Source: Clostridia bacterium
GTDB lineage: Bacteria > Bacillota > Clostridia > Oscillospirales > CAG-272
Length of the DNA: 12,572 bases
Assembly: GCA_017958845.1 (NCBI GenBank)
Contig: JAGDBW010000012.1
Span: 1-12,572, forward strand
Direction of reading: 5' to 3'
Below are positions 6,390-12,572 of this stretch, in pieces. Position numbers and translations under genes: made by a program. A model generated the notes under the pieces. That model was given only the letters and a program-made list of their open reading frames with translations. It was not told the DNA's origin and did not search any database. The stretch's first letter is position 1; every line of letters begins with the position of its first letter.

Positions 6390-7439
6390 ATGAAAAGCGT
6401 CGCCATCATCGGCTTCGGCGGTCAGGGCAACTGGCACGCCGACATGATCAGAAAAAACAACGTCGTCTCCCTCGCCGGCGTGTGGGACATCCGCCCGGAG
6501 CGTCTCGCCTACGCCGGGAGCATGGGGATCAGAGCATACGCGAGCCGCGAAGAACTTCTCGCCGACCCCGCCGTTGACATCGTACTCATCGCCACCCCCA
6601 ACGACCTGCACAAACCCTTCGTCATCGAGGCTCTCTCCCGCGGCAAGCACGTCGTCTGCGAAAAGCCCGTGGCCCTCTCCGTCTCCGACTACGACGAGAT
6701 GACCGCCGCCGCCCGCGCGGCCGGCCGTGTGTTCGAAGTGCACCAGAACCGCCGGTGGGACACCGACTACCTGGCCGTCAAGGACCTGATCGACAGCGAA
6801 CGGCTCGGAAAGCCCCTTTTCGTCGCCTCCTACGTGCAGGGCTCGCGCGGCATCCCCGGCGACTGGCGCCGCCAAAAAGAATACGGCGGCGGCATGATCT
6901 ACGACTGGGGCGTGCACATGATCGACCAGATGCTGAAACTCATCCCCGGCTCCATCACCGACGTCTTCTGCCTGACCACCCACTACACCAACTCCGAGGT
7001 GGATGACGGCTACCGCCTGTATCTCAAGTTCGACAGCGGCGTGCTGGCCTACAGCGAGGTCGGCACCTACAACTTCATCTCCCAGGGGCGCTTTTACGCC
7101 CAGTTCGAGACCGGCACGGCGCACATCCCCGGCTGGCACGATCCGGTCGAGGTCAGAGAGTGCCTGGACTGGGGCGAGGGCGACGTCCACCCGGTCCTGA
7201 CCGCGTCCGGCATCACCCGCACCATGGCCCCGCGCAGTGACCGCACGGTCCGCAGCTACAACATCCCGCAGCCGTCCTCCGACGTCCACGACTTCTACCG
7301 CAACCTCGTCGAGGCCATCGACGGAAAAGCGGAAAAACTCATCCGCGACGAGGAGGTCCGCCGCGTCCTGTCGGTCATCGAGGCGGCTTTCGCCTCGGCC
7401 GACGCGGGGCAGGTCATCCGCCCCGAGCGCCCGCTCTGA
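6390..7439 (+). CDS. Gfo/Idh/MocA-family NAD(P)-dependent oxidoreductase
   Basis: 349 aa, full length. The N-terminal Rossmann fold has IGFGGQG (7-13), an acidic D33 after the second strand that favours NAD, IATPNDLH (67-74) and the family's E91-K92-P93 with the catalytic lysine. The C-terminal sheet domain has GGGMIYDWGVHMID (166-179), where D172 and H176 are the usual catalytic pair. Members oxidise or epimerise sugars, inositols or related polyols in the cytoplasm; the substrate cannot be told. The ATG at 6390 has an AAAGGA site about 12 nt upstream, a little far. It is followed after 75 nt by the serine hydrolase, probably in one transcript. Confidence 0.9.
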   Translation: MKSVAIIGFGGQGNWHADMIRKNNVVSLAGVWDIRPERLAYAGSMGIRAYASREELLADPAVDIVLIATPNDLHKPFVIEALSRGKHVVCEKPVALSVSDYDEMTAAARAAGRVFEVHQNRRWDTDYLAVKDLIDSERLGKPLFVASYVQGSRGIPGDWRRQKEYGGGMIYDWGVHMIDQMLKLIPGSITDVFCLTTHYTNSEVDDGYRLYLKFDSGVLAYSEVGTYNFISQGRFYAQFETGTAHIPGWHDPVEVRECLDWGEGDVHPVLTASGITRTMAPRSDRTVRSYNIPQPSSDVHDFYRNLVEAIDGKAEKLIRDEEVRRVLSVIEAAFASADAGQVIRPERPL

Positions 7440-7514
7440 TCCCGTCCCCGGACAGAGCCGTCCGCACCGTTCGATCCGCCCCCGGCACCCCACCCAACAA
7501 ACAAGGAAACGTCT

Positions 7515-9389
7515 ATGGAATTCATGTCTCCCCTGCAGTCTCGCCTGCTGCAGATGTTCAAGGGCTTTGTGCGCGGCCGGACGGATTTTTCGCCCGTCCC
7601 CTTCTACCCGCAAAAGACCGACGTTTTCTCCGCCCGTGCGCCGCAGCTCTTTTTCAAGCGCACCACGCCCGAGACGGTCGGCCTGGACTCGGCGGAGATC
7701 GGCGAGCTGCTCTCCGCCATCGAGGGAGAGCGCGCCGCCAACGTCCACAACCTGCTCATCCTGCGGGGCAACAAGGTCGTCTGCGAGGCCTCCGCGCCCG
7801 GCTACAGCGTCACCACCTGGTGCCAGACGTACTCAATGGCCAAGAGCCTGACCGCCATCGCGATCGGGATGCTGGTGGACGACGGACGGCTGTCGCTGTC
7901 CGACCGGCTGTGCGATCTGCTCTTTGACGAGATCCTGCGGCTGGGCGGCGGCACGCCTCTGCCCGTCCGCCCGGAGATGAAAGCCGTCACCATCCGCGAC
8001 CTGCTCGCCATGTCCGTCGGCGTCAACACCATCAGCGAGACCACCGCCGCCGTCTGCGACGACTGGACGCGCACCTTTCTCACCTCCAAGCCCGAGTTCA
8101 CCCCCGGCTCCGCCTTCCGCTACAACAGCCTCAACACCTCCATGCTCTCGGTGGTCGTCCGCCGCGTCGCGGGCATGCCTCTCGGCGACTTTCTGACCGA
8201 GCGGCTCATGCGACCGCTCGGCATCCGCAACTTCCTGTGCGAAAAGGGCCCCGAAGGCATCGAAAAAGGCGGCTGGGGCATGTACATATCCCCCGAGGAT
8301 ATGGCGCGCGTCGGCCGCCTGTTCCTGCAAAAAGGCCGCTGGGAAGGAAAGAGGATCCTCAGCGACAACTGGATCAACCTCATGACCCGCCGCACCTTTG
8401 CCACGGGCGAAAACTACGGCGACTACGACTACGGCCTGCACGCCTGGGTCTCCCGGGACCAAAAGACGTTTTTGTTCAGCGGCATGCTGGGACAGAATAT
8501 GTGGCTCTGCCCGGACAACGATATCGTCGTCGTCCTCACAGCCGGCAACGACGACGTCTTTGAGCGCTCCGCCGTCCTGCGGCTCGTCGAGCGCACGCTC
8601 GGCCCCGCGCGCCGCTTTCCCGCCGGTCCTCTGCCGCCGCAGCGCGAAGCGTGGAACGCCCTCTGCCACACCGAACAGCACTTCTGCGAAGCCTATCGTT
8701 TTGCCACGCCTTTGCACACGCCCGGCGCCGTCAAGACCTTCTTTTTGCACCTTTTCAGAAAAAACCCCACCCCTCTCCCCGCCGCTTGCGGGGGGTACGT
8801 CGGCTCCTACACCGTCGCCGCTCCCACCTCGGCGGGCCTGTTGCCGATGTTCGTCCGCTTCATGCAAAACAACCATACCGAGGGCGTCCGCCGCGTTTCG
8901 TTTACGGTGGAGGAGCGGCGCTTTATCGCACACGTCGAAGAGGGCAGCGCCTCCCACACCTTTGAGATCGGCTTTTACGGACCCGCGAGGGGAGAACTCA
9001 ACTTCCGCGGCGAGCACTACGTCGTGCAGACGTTCGGCCAGTTTTCGGTCGGTGAGGCAGGCGAAGCGCAGCTGCGCGTCGAGATGATCTTCCCCGAGAT
9101 CCCCCACGCGCGCCGGATCTGCTTTGTGCGCGAGCAGGGCGGGCTGCGCGTCAGCATGACCGAGACCCCGGGCCGAAAGATGCTCGACGCCATGATCGCC
9201 ACCTTCATCCCCGACGTGTTCCGCGCCGGCGGCATCGTGGGCATGATCCGCACCCGTCTCTTTGACGGCGTCGACCCACTCAAAGCCATCGGCCCCATGA
9301 CCGAGCCGGTCTTCTTCGCCGCCCGGGACGGCGCTCTGGTCGCCTCGGCCCCGTCTCCTAAAGCCGGGCGTCACCGGCGCCAAAAATAG
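7515..9389 (+). CDS. Serine beta-lactamase-like hydrolase (class C/PBP-like fold) with a C-terminal beta domain
   Basis: 624 aa from ATG 7515 (AAGGAAA upstream; ATG at residue 4 is an alternative). Residues about 50-355 are the beta-lactamase/esterase domain: S107-M-A-K110 with nucleophile and general base, Y203-N-S, and F-S-G-M-L-G-Q (321-327) in place of the usual H/K-T-G strand. Residues about 420-600 form a separate region (GGYVGSYTV at 427-435, then repeated strands) like the lipocalin-type domains that follow such hydrolases. No signal peptide or membrane segment is visible, so it looks cytoplasmic, unlike true penicillin-binding proteins. It may be an esterase, amidase or peptidase acting on the same small molecule as the upstream oxidoreductase. 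A terminator follows at 9492. Confidence 0.85.
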   Translation: MEFMSPLQSRLLQMFKGFVRGRTDFSPVPFYPQKTDVFSARAPQLFFKRTTPETVGLDSAEIGELLSAIEGERAANVHNLLILRGNKVVCEASAPGYSVTTWCQTYSMAKSLTAIAIGMLVDDGRLSLSDRLCDLLFDEILRLGGGTPLPVRPEMKAVTIRDLLAMSVGVNTISETTAAVCDDWTRTFLTSKPEFTPGSAFRYNSLNTSMLSVVVRRVAGMPLGDFLTERLMRPLGIRNFLCEKGPEGIEKGGWGMYISPEDMARVGRLFLQKGRWEGKRILSDNWINLMTRRTFATGENYGDYDYGLHAWVSRDQKTFLFSGMLGQNMWLCPDNDIVVVLTAGNDDVFERSAVLRLVERTLGPARRFPAGPLPPQREAWNALCHTEQHFCEAYRFATPLHTPGAVKTFFLHLFRKNPTPLPAACGGYVGSYTVAAPTSAGLLPMFVRFMQNNHTEGVRRVSFTVEERRFIAHVEEGSASHTFEIGFYGPARGELNFRGEHYVVQTFGQFSVGEAGEAQLRVEMIFPEIPHARRICFVREQGGLRVSMTETPGRKMLDAMIATFIPDVFRAGGIVGMIRTRLFDGVDPLKAIGPMTEPVFFAARDGALVASAPSPKAGRHRRQK

Positions 9390-9491
9390 CGCCTTCCTCG
9401 CCGCCCCCGCCCGGTCTTCCGTCCGCTCTCCCGCCGCGCTCCGCGCCCGAGAGCCGGGCCGAAGCACGTGGCCGCCCCATACAAAAACAAG

Positions 9492-9525
9492 AGTCCCTTT
9501 TGTCCATCGACAAAAGGGACTTTTT
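9492..9525 (+). terminator. Intrinsic terminator after the serine hydrolase
   Basis: Perfect 13-bp arms (AGTCCCTTTTGTC at 9492-9504, complement at 9509-9521), loop CATC, then five T (9521-9525). On the minus strand a weaker T-rich tail follows, so it may also end the GNAT transcript. The stretch 9390-9644 holds nothing else I can support. Confidence 0.88.
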
Positions 9526-9644
9526 GCGTCTTCATATCCAAAACAACAGAACAAAAGCAAAACCCCTGCCCACGACCATCCGCAACGGGAGGTGCTTGCC
9601 GTCCGGCGCGACCGCGCCGTAGCGCCCCGCCGCCCGCTTTGCCG

Positions 9645-10166
9645 TCACAGGTCGATCCGGTAGCGCTCGATCATCTGCCCCGGCGTATCTTCGTACGGGA
9701 TGGTGTCCAGATAGACGCCGCCGTTCTTTTGGATCGTTCGGCGGCTGCCCTCGTTTTCGGGAAAGCAGGTGATGAGCACCCACGTCAAACCCGCCTCGCG
9801 GCATTTGCCGAGCGCCTCAGCCAGCATCCGCGTCGCGTACCCTTTCCGCCGCTCGCTCGGCGCGACCGAATAGCCGATATGTCCGCCAAACTTTTTCAGA
9901 TATTCGTTCAGTTCGTGACGGATCTGGATCACGCCCACGATCTTTTCATCCTCCTCCCGCACGTAGATATACTGGGAGGAGCGGACGTATTCCGGCGCCG
10001 CCGTCTCGGACCGTTTCAGCCGTTCGATCAGCGCCAGCCATTCGGCGGTGCTCCCGCACTTTCTCAGTCCGCCTCCGCCGTCCATCGACGCGCCGGGAAA
10101 GAGAAATTCGCTCCGGTACGCCTGTATCTGCCGGTCATAGTCCATCGTCGGTTCGATCAGTTTCAT
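9645..10166 (-). CDS. GNAT-family N-acetyltransferase
   Basis: 173 aa from ATG 10166, with GGGAG 7 nt upstream; a longer open frame extends to 10295 but has no site and no family match. The acetyl-CoA-binding signature is VAPSERRKGYATRML (101-115), preceded by the GHIGYS strand. It is followed by NEGSRRTIQKNGG (138-150), the usual helix and turn next to the acceptor site. It transfers an acetyl group from acetyl-CoA to an amine in the cytoplasm; the acceptor is unknown. It is probably monocistronic. Confidence 0.9.
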   Translation of the reverse strand: MKLIEPTMDYDRQIQAYRSEFLFPGASMDGGGGLRKCGSTAEWLALIERLKRSETAAPEYVRSSQYIYVREEDEKIVGVIQIRHELNEYLKKFGGHIGYSVAPSERRKGYATRMLAEALGKCREAGLTWVLITCFPENEGSRRTIQKNGGVYLDTIPYEDTPGQMIERYRIDL

Positions 10167-10191
10167 CACATATCTCCCAAAAAAGTAAATA

Positions 10192-10220
10192 ATAATTGTC
10201 GTTTCCGCTTCTTCTGTCAC
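10192..10220 (-). promoter_or_regulatory. Possible promoter of the GNAT gene
   Basis: On the minus strand GTGACA (10220-10215) is followed after 17 nt by AATTAT (10197-10192). The -35 box is a 5/6 match, the -10 only 4/6. The AT-rich stretch just before the gene is otherwise the only promoter-like sequence here. Confidence 0.4.
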
Positions 10221-10340
10221 GCCTCTCTGCCCCCAAGCGACAGATCGCCGGTCCCCCGGCCGCCGGGCGGACAGGCGCCGGAGGAGCGCGACCACCCCTC
10301 CCGTGTCAAAAAGAGAGGCACAACCGGGCCGGACAACGCC

Positions 10341-11246
10341 CTACTCGCCCTCGATCCACAGCCGTATATTTCCGGTCGAGGCCCGGACTTCGCACGACCC
10401 GCCCGCCCCGGAGGCGGGGACTTCGATCTTTCCGGTCGACGCCTGCGCGTCAAAGACCTTGGGGGTGCGCAGCGACCCCGTCACGTCGCCGGTGGTGACG
10501 AGCACGCTGATCTGCGCCGCGTCGCATCGCGCAAAGGTCACGTCGCCCGTTGTCGCCTTGATCGACATACGCCCGCCGACCACCACGTCGGTCAGCGTCA
10601 CCTTCCCGGTGCGTCCGATGATCTCGGCATTCCCGTCGCAGATCACCGCGCTCGCCGCGATGACGCCCGTAGACGCGGAGAGCGACAACTCACCGACACG
10701 CAGATCGCACAGACGGATACCGCCCGTGCTGACCCCGATCTTCATCTGACCCGTCACGGACGCGGCGCACGCGACGTCGCCCGTGCTGACTTTGATATCC
10801 AAAGCCCCAAAAGAAAAGTCCCCCGGGATCGACACCCCGCCCGTACTGTTTTCGATCGTCAGCCGCTCGTATTCGCCGGCGGGCAGCCGGATCGTGACCG
10901 ACAGTTTCTTGGTGGAGAAGAGCGACCATCGCTCATACCACGGTCGCTCGTCCTCGACGCTGACCGTCAGCGTCCCGTCCTCGCAGGTCACCTTGTGTCT
11001 TACGTTCGTGCGTTCCACGCAGACCACACGGCGCTCTCCGTCCTCGGACGGCTGCAGGATCACGTCGGTCTCCTTGGTATTGACGACGATCACGGACGCC
11101 TCCGCGTCCAACACGTATTCGCTGGTCTCGTAGTGGTTCGTATCCAGCGCCCGGAGATCAAACCCGCAGGCGGCGAGCGCGACGCCGATCAGCGCGACCC
11201 CGCACAGCAGCAGCAAAGATGCCGCGACGATCCATCTCTTTTTCAT
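10341..11246 (-). CDS. DUF4097 (adhesin-like beta-helix) protein, membrane- or lipid-anchored
   Basis: 301 aa from ATG 11246, which overlaps the upstream stop (ATGA) and has AAGGAGG 9 nt upstream. The N-terminus is a hydrophobic anchor; it ends in L24-A-A-C27, which fits a lipobox, though a plain transmembrane anchor is also possible. The body carries nine short repeats built on [S/T/R]TG-[D/G/K/N/V]-[V/I/x] spaced about 17-24 residues apart. These are the turns of the parallel beta-helix of the DUF4097 family. These proteins usually travel with PadR and DUF1700 genes, as here, and are thought to act in envelope sensing or stress; exact function is unknown. Last gene of a three-gene operon. 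I find no convincing terminator between it and the GNAT gene. Confidence 0.88.
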   Translation of the reverse strand: MKKRWIVAASLLLLCGVALIGVALAACGFDLRALDTNHYETSEYVLDAEASVIVVNTKETDVILQPSEDGERRVVCVERTNVRHKVTCEDGTLTVSVEDERPWYERWSLFSTKKLSVTIRLPAGEYERLTIENSTGGVSIPGDFSFGALDIKVSTGDVACAASVTGQMKIGVSTGGIRLCDLRVGELSLSASTGVIAASAVICDGNAEIIGRTGKVTLTDVVVGGRMSIKATTGDVTFARCDAAQISVLVTTGDVTGSLRTPKVFDAQASTGKIEVPASGAGGSCEVRASTGNIRLWIEGE

Positions 11247-11875
11247 TTTGCGCGCCTCCTTCTGACAAACAGCATTTTGGTGCCGACCGCCGCCCCGCGG
11301 GTGAGCGCCGCACATCCAAAGTGCCAAAAGATCGCGAGCCCGGCGCAGACCAGACCCGCTCCGCAGAGAACCAACCCCTGCCAGCCGTGTCCCATACAGG
11401 CAAAGAACGCGCCTCCGGCGAGGCCGCCCAGCCCTCCTGCCCACAGCCCGACGCCCGCGGCCCACAGCGATACGATGACCGCCCAGACCGTGATATACAG
11501 AGACAAAAGGACAGAAAAGGCGGCGACCAGCAGCGGCAGCCACAGCGGAAAGCCCAGCGCCAACAGCGCGATCGTCGCCCCGCTCCGTCGCCTCCCTTGA
11601 CTCTCGCTCCCCTCCGACCGCGCCCGTTTTTCGCCTCTCTCACGTTCGGGCAAAAAACGGTCTCTGACCAATGTCGAGAGCGGGATATCCGCGACGGTCT
11701 GCGACACGATCCGGCTGACCGGCCCCGTCCGCGCAACGGCTTCGGCCTCGCTCAGCCCTTCCTCCATGCGGTCGTCGATCATCTCACCGTAAAAGGCCAG
11801 ACGTTCCTCCACGTCCACCCGCGGCAGTCCGGAGAGCGCCCCCCGCAGCTCCGCCAAAAAGCGTTGTTTATCCAT
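11243..11875 (-). CDS. DUF1700-family membrane protein (HAAS domain)
   Basis: 210 aa from ATG 11875, with AAAGGAGG 6-8 nt upstream; it overlaps the PadR stop by 8 nt. Residues 1-65 are the family's helical N-terminal domain: FLAELRGALSGLP (6-18), then ERLAFYGEMIDDRMEEGLSE (24-43) and a VARTG turn. A charged linker (70-98, rich in Arg, Glu and Ser) follows, then four or so hydrophobic segments (100-190) and a basic end. It is a membrane partner in PadR-linked envelope-response operons; its mechanism is not known from sequence. Confidence 0.88.
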   Translation of the reverse strand: MDKQRFLAELRGALSGLPRVDVEERLAFYGEMIDDRMEEGLSEAEAVARTGPVSRIVSQTVADIPLSTLVRDRFLPERERGEKRARSEGSESQGRRRSGATIALLALGFPLWLPLLVAAFSVLLSLYITVWAVIVSLWAAGVGLWAGGLGGLAGGAFFACMGHGWQGLVLCGAGLVCAGLAIFWHFGCAALTRGAAVGTKMLFVRRRRAK

Positions 11876-12185
11876 GACGATCCTCCTTTGCGACAAAGCG
11901 ATAGATGGAGGCCACCTCTTCCCACTCCGTCAAAAAATCTTTGATCCGCCTCGCCCCCGTCGGGGTGATGCGATAGTACTTTCTCAGCCGCCCGGCGTGT
12001 TCCACCGAGTACACCGTCAGCATCCGCGCCGACTCCAGTCTCTTGAGGATGGTGTAGAGCGTCGACTCCGACAGCTCGATGTAAGGTCTCAGATCCTTGA
12101 TGATCCGATACCCGTACGAATCCTTGTTTTTGATGGCGGCGAGGACACAGACGTCGAGCAGACCCCGTTTCAGTTGGATATCCAT
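11868..12185 (-). CDS. PadR-family transcriptional regulator
   Basis: 105 aa from ATG 12185, with AGGAGG 7 nt upstream. It is the short PadR type, nearly all winged helix: LKRGLLDVCVLAAI (5-18), SYGYRIIKDL (23-32), the recognition helix SESTLYTILKRLESARMLT (39-57) and the wing RLRKYYRITPTGARRIK (66-82). It likely represses its own operon, giving the first of three overlapping genes. An exact copy of its middle part recurs at the right edge of the window. Confidence 0.92.
   Translation of the reverse strand: MDIQLKRGLLDVCVLAAIKNKDSYGYRIIKDLRPYIELSESTLYTILKRLESARMLTVYSVEHAGRLRKYYRITPTGARRIKDFLTEWEEVASIYRFVAKEDRHG
11946..12064. repeat. Direct repeat copy 1 (inside the PadR gene)
   Basis: This 119-bp segment is identical, base for base, to 12454-12572 (offset 508). 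It covers the recognition helix and wing of the regulator. Left of it the sequences differ at once (T at 11945 versus G at 12453). Confidence 0.97.
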
Positions 12186-12204
12186 GCCATACCTCCTCTT
12201 GCAT

Positions 12205-12238
12205 AATACATCATATCACGAAGTATTGCCCTTGTCAA
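12205..12238 (-). promoter_or_regulatory. Promoter of the PadR operon with a probable PadR operator over its -10
   Basis: On the minus strand TTGACA (12238-12233) and TATGAT (12215-12210) have a 17-nt spacer. An inverted repeat AATAC (12205-12209) / GTATT (12223-12227), with the outer bases partly matching, straddles the -10 box. That is a sensible place for an autorepressor; PadR binding here is inference. Confidence 0.75.
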
Positions 12239-12310
12239 CGCCCGCCGCAAAAAAAAGAAAGAAAAAAGAAAAAAGCCCCGCGCCGCTCTCGACCCCCCGC
12301 CCGCCGGACA

Positions 12311-12350
12311 AAAAAAGAAAGGACGGACCACGTCCGTCACGTTCTTTTTT
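12311..12350. terminator. Intrinsic terminator, usable on both strands
   Basis: Stem GACGGAC (12322-12328) / GTCCGTC (12332-12338) with a CAC loop. It is flanked by an A-rich stretch on the left (12310-12320) and TTCTTTTTT on the right (12342-12350). On the minus strand the T-rich tail follows the partial gene, whose stop codon lies inside the stem. The remaining stretch 12240-12310 between this and the PadR promoter holds purine runs but nothing I can name. Confidence 0.8.
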
Positions 12351-12572
12351 GTTCCCGCAGGACCCGCCTGATGATCCCGAAGCGCCACCGCTTAGGCAAA
12401 AGGTCAAAGAGGATGAGCAGGGGATTGCGGTTGATCGAGTAGGCAAACTTCGGCCGCCTCGCCCCCGTCGGGGTGATGCGATAGTACTTTCTCAGCCGCC
12501 CGGCGTGTTCCACCGAGTACACCGTCAGCATCCGCGCCGACTCCAGTCTCTTGAGGATGGTGTAGAGCGTCG
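12337..12572 (-). pseudogene. PadR fragment joined in frame to an unrelated C-terminal tail (partial)
   Basis: The frame enters from the right edge as a copy of the PadR middle part and leaves homology after TGARR. It then reads about 38 residues, PKFAYSINRNPLLILF and so on, ending at TGA 12339-12337. The tail is unlike any PadR C-terminus; the NRNPLL and LLPKRW pattern recalls the C-terminal end of some clostridial short-chain dehydrogenases (from memory, weak). The likely reading is the true end of a neighbouring gene joined to repeated PadR sequence, by recombination or by assembly error, rather than a working regulator. Confidence 0.5.
12454..12572. repeat. Direct repeat copy 2 (runs off the window end)
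   Basis: Exact copy of 11946-12064 in the same orientation, with no mismatches. Its true length is unknown because the window ends within it. Confidence 0.97.

Noticed and set aside
6366..9560. Long minus-strand open frames (460 and 575 aa) opposite the oxidoreductase and hydrolase
   Set aside because: Both are mirror frames of well-recognised genes, with Gly/Val/Asp/His-rich composition and no ribosome binding site or motif.
10167..10295. N-terminal extension of the GNAT gene
   Set aside because: No ribosome binding site or family similarity before ATG 10166, which does have one; the extension also runs through the putative promoter.
10290..10340. A possible terminator after the DUF4097 gene
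   Set aside because: There is a short T run on the minus strand (near 10311), but the preceding pairing depends on G-U pairs and mismatches, too weak to call.
9468..11600. A 710-aa open frame on the plus strand
   Set aside because: It lies opposite the GNAT, DUF4097 and DUF1700 genes, has low-complexity Arg/Pro-rich content and no family features. Long antisense frames are expected in this GC-rich sequence.
1..12572. CRISPR arrays, tRNA genes, insertion sequences, phage or defence genes
   Set aside because: No regularly spaced repeats, no cloverleaf-like segments and no transposase, integrase or known defence motifs were seen on either strand.

Overview
The window looks like a low-complexity-spacer, GC-rich member of the Clostridia (Oscillospiraceae/Christensenellales-like; inference). 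The evidence is strong AGGAGG-type ribosome binding sites, sigma-A promoters with 17-nt spacers, intrinsic terminators, a T-box leader, and a PadR/DUF1700/DUF4097 operon of Gram-positive type. No tRNA, rRNA, CRISPR array or transposase is visible. Both ends are cut inside genes.

Layout, left to right. (1) The 3' end of an amidohydrolase resembling NagA (+), followed by a bidirectional terminator. (2) Two tandem paralogous lipoproteins on the minus strand, with a clear promoter at 1792-1820. (3) A minus-strand acyl-CoA synthetase/ligase (1918-3561) preceded by a leader of about 440 nt. The leader starts at a consensus TTGACA-17-TATAAT promoter and carries T-box Stem I hallmarks, a T-box core and terminator hairpins, so this ligase appears to respond to uncharged tRNA. 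(4) Divergently, a small uL15-like ribosomal-protein paralogue (+) with its own promoter and terminator. (5) A Fur-family regulator overlapping a polytopic metal permease of ArsP_2/heavy-metal-exporter type (+), with a Fur-like operator just downstream of the -10 box. (6) A Gfo/Idh/MocA oxidoreductase and a 624-aa serine beta-lactamase-like hydrolase (+), 75 nt apart. (7) A GNAT acetyltransferase (-). (8) A three-gene minus-strand operon, PadR regulator, DUF1700 membrane protein, DUF4097 adhesin-like protein, with overlapping genes and a promoter/operator region. (9) At the right edge, a 119-bp exact copy of the middle of the PadR gene joined in frame to an unrelated tail. This is either a recombination product or an assembly artefact.

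The most interesting system is the T-box plus single acyl-CoA ligase. Amino-acid starvation switching on a carboxylic-acid:CoA ligase would fit rebuilding an amino acid from its scavenged carboxylic acid (activation followed by reductive carboxylation by a ferredoxin oxidoreductase encoded elsewhere). The T-box is read directly from sequence motifs. The metabolic role is inference, and the specifier codon (UUA Leu, or UAC Tyr with a one-base shift) is not settled.
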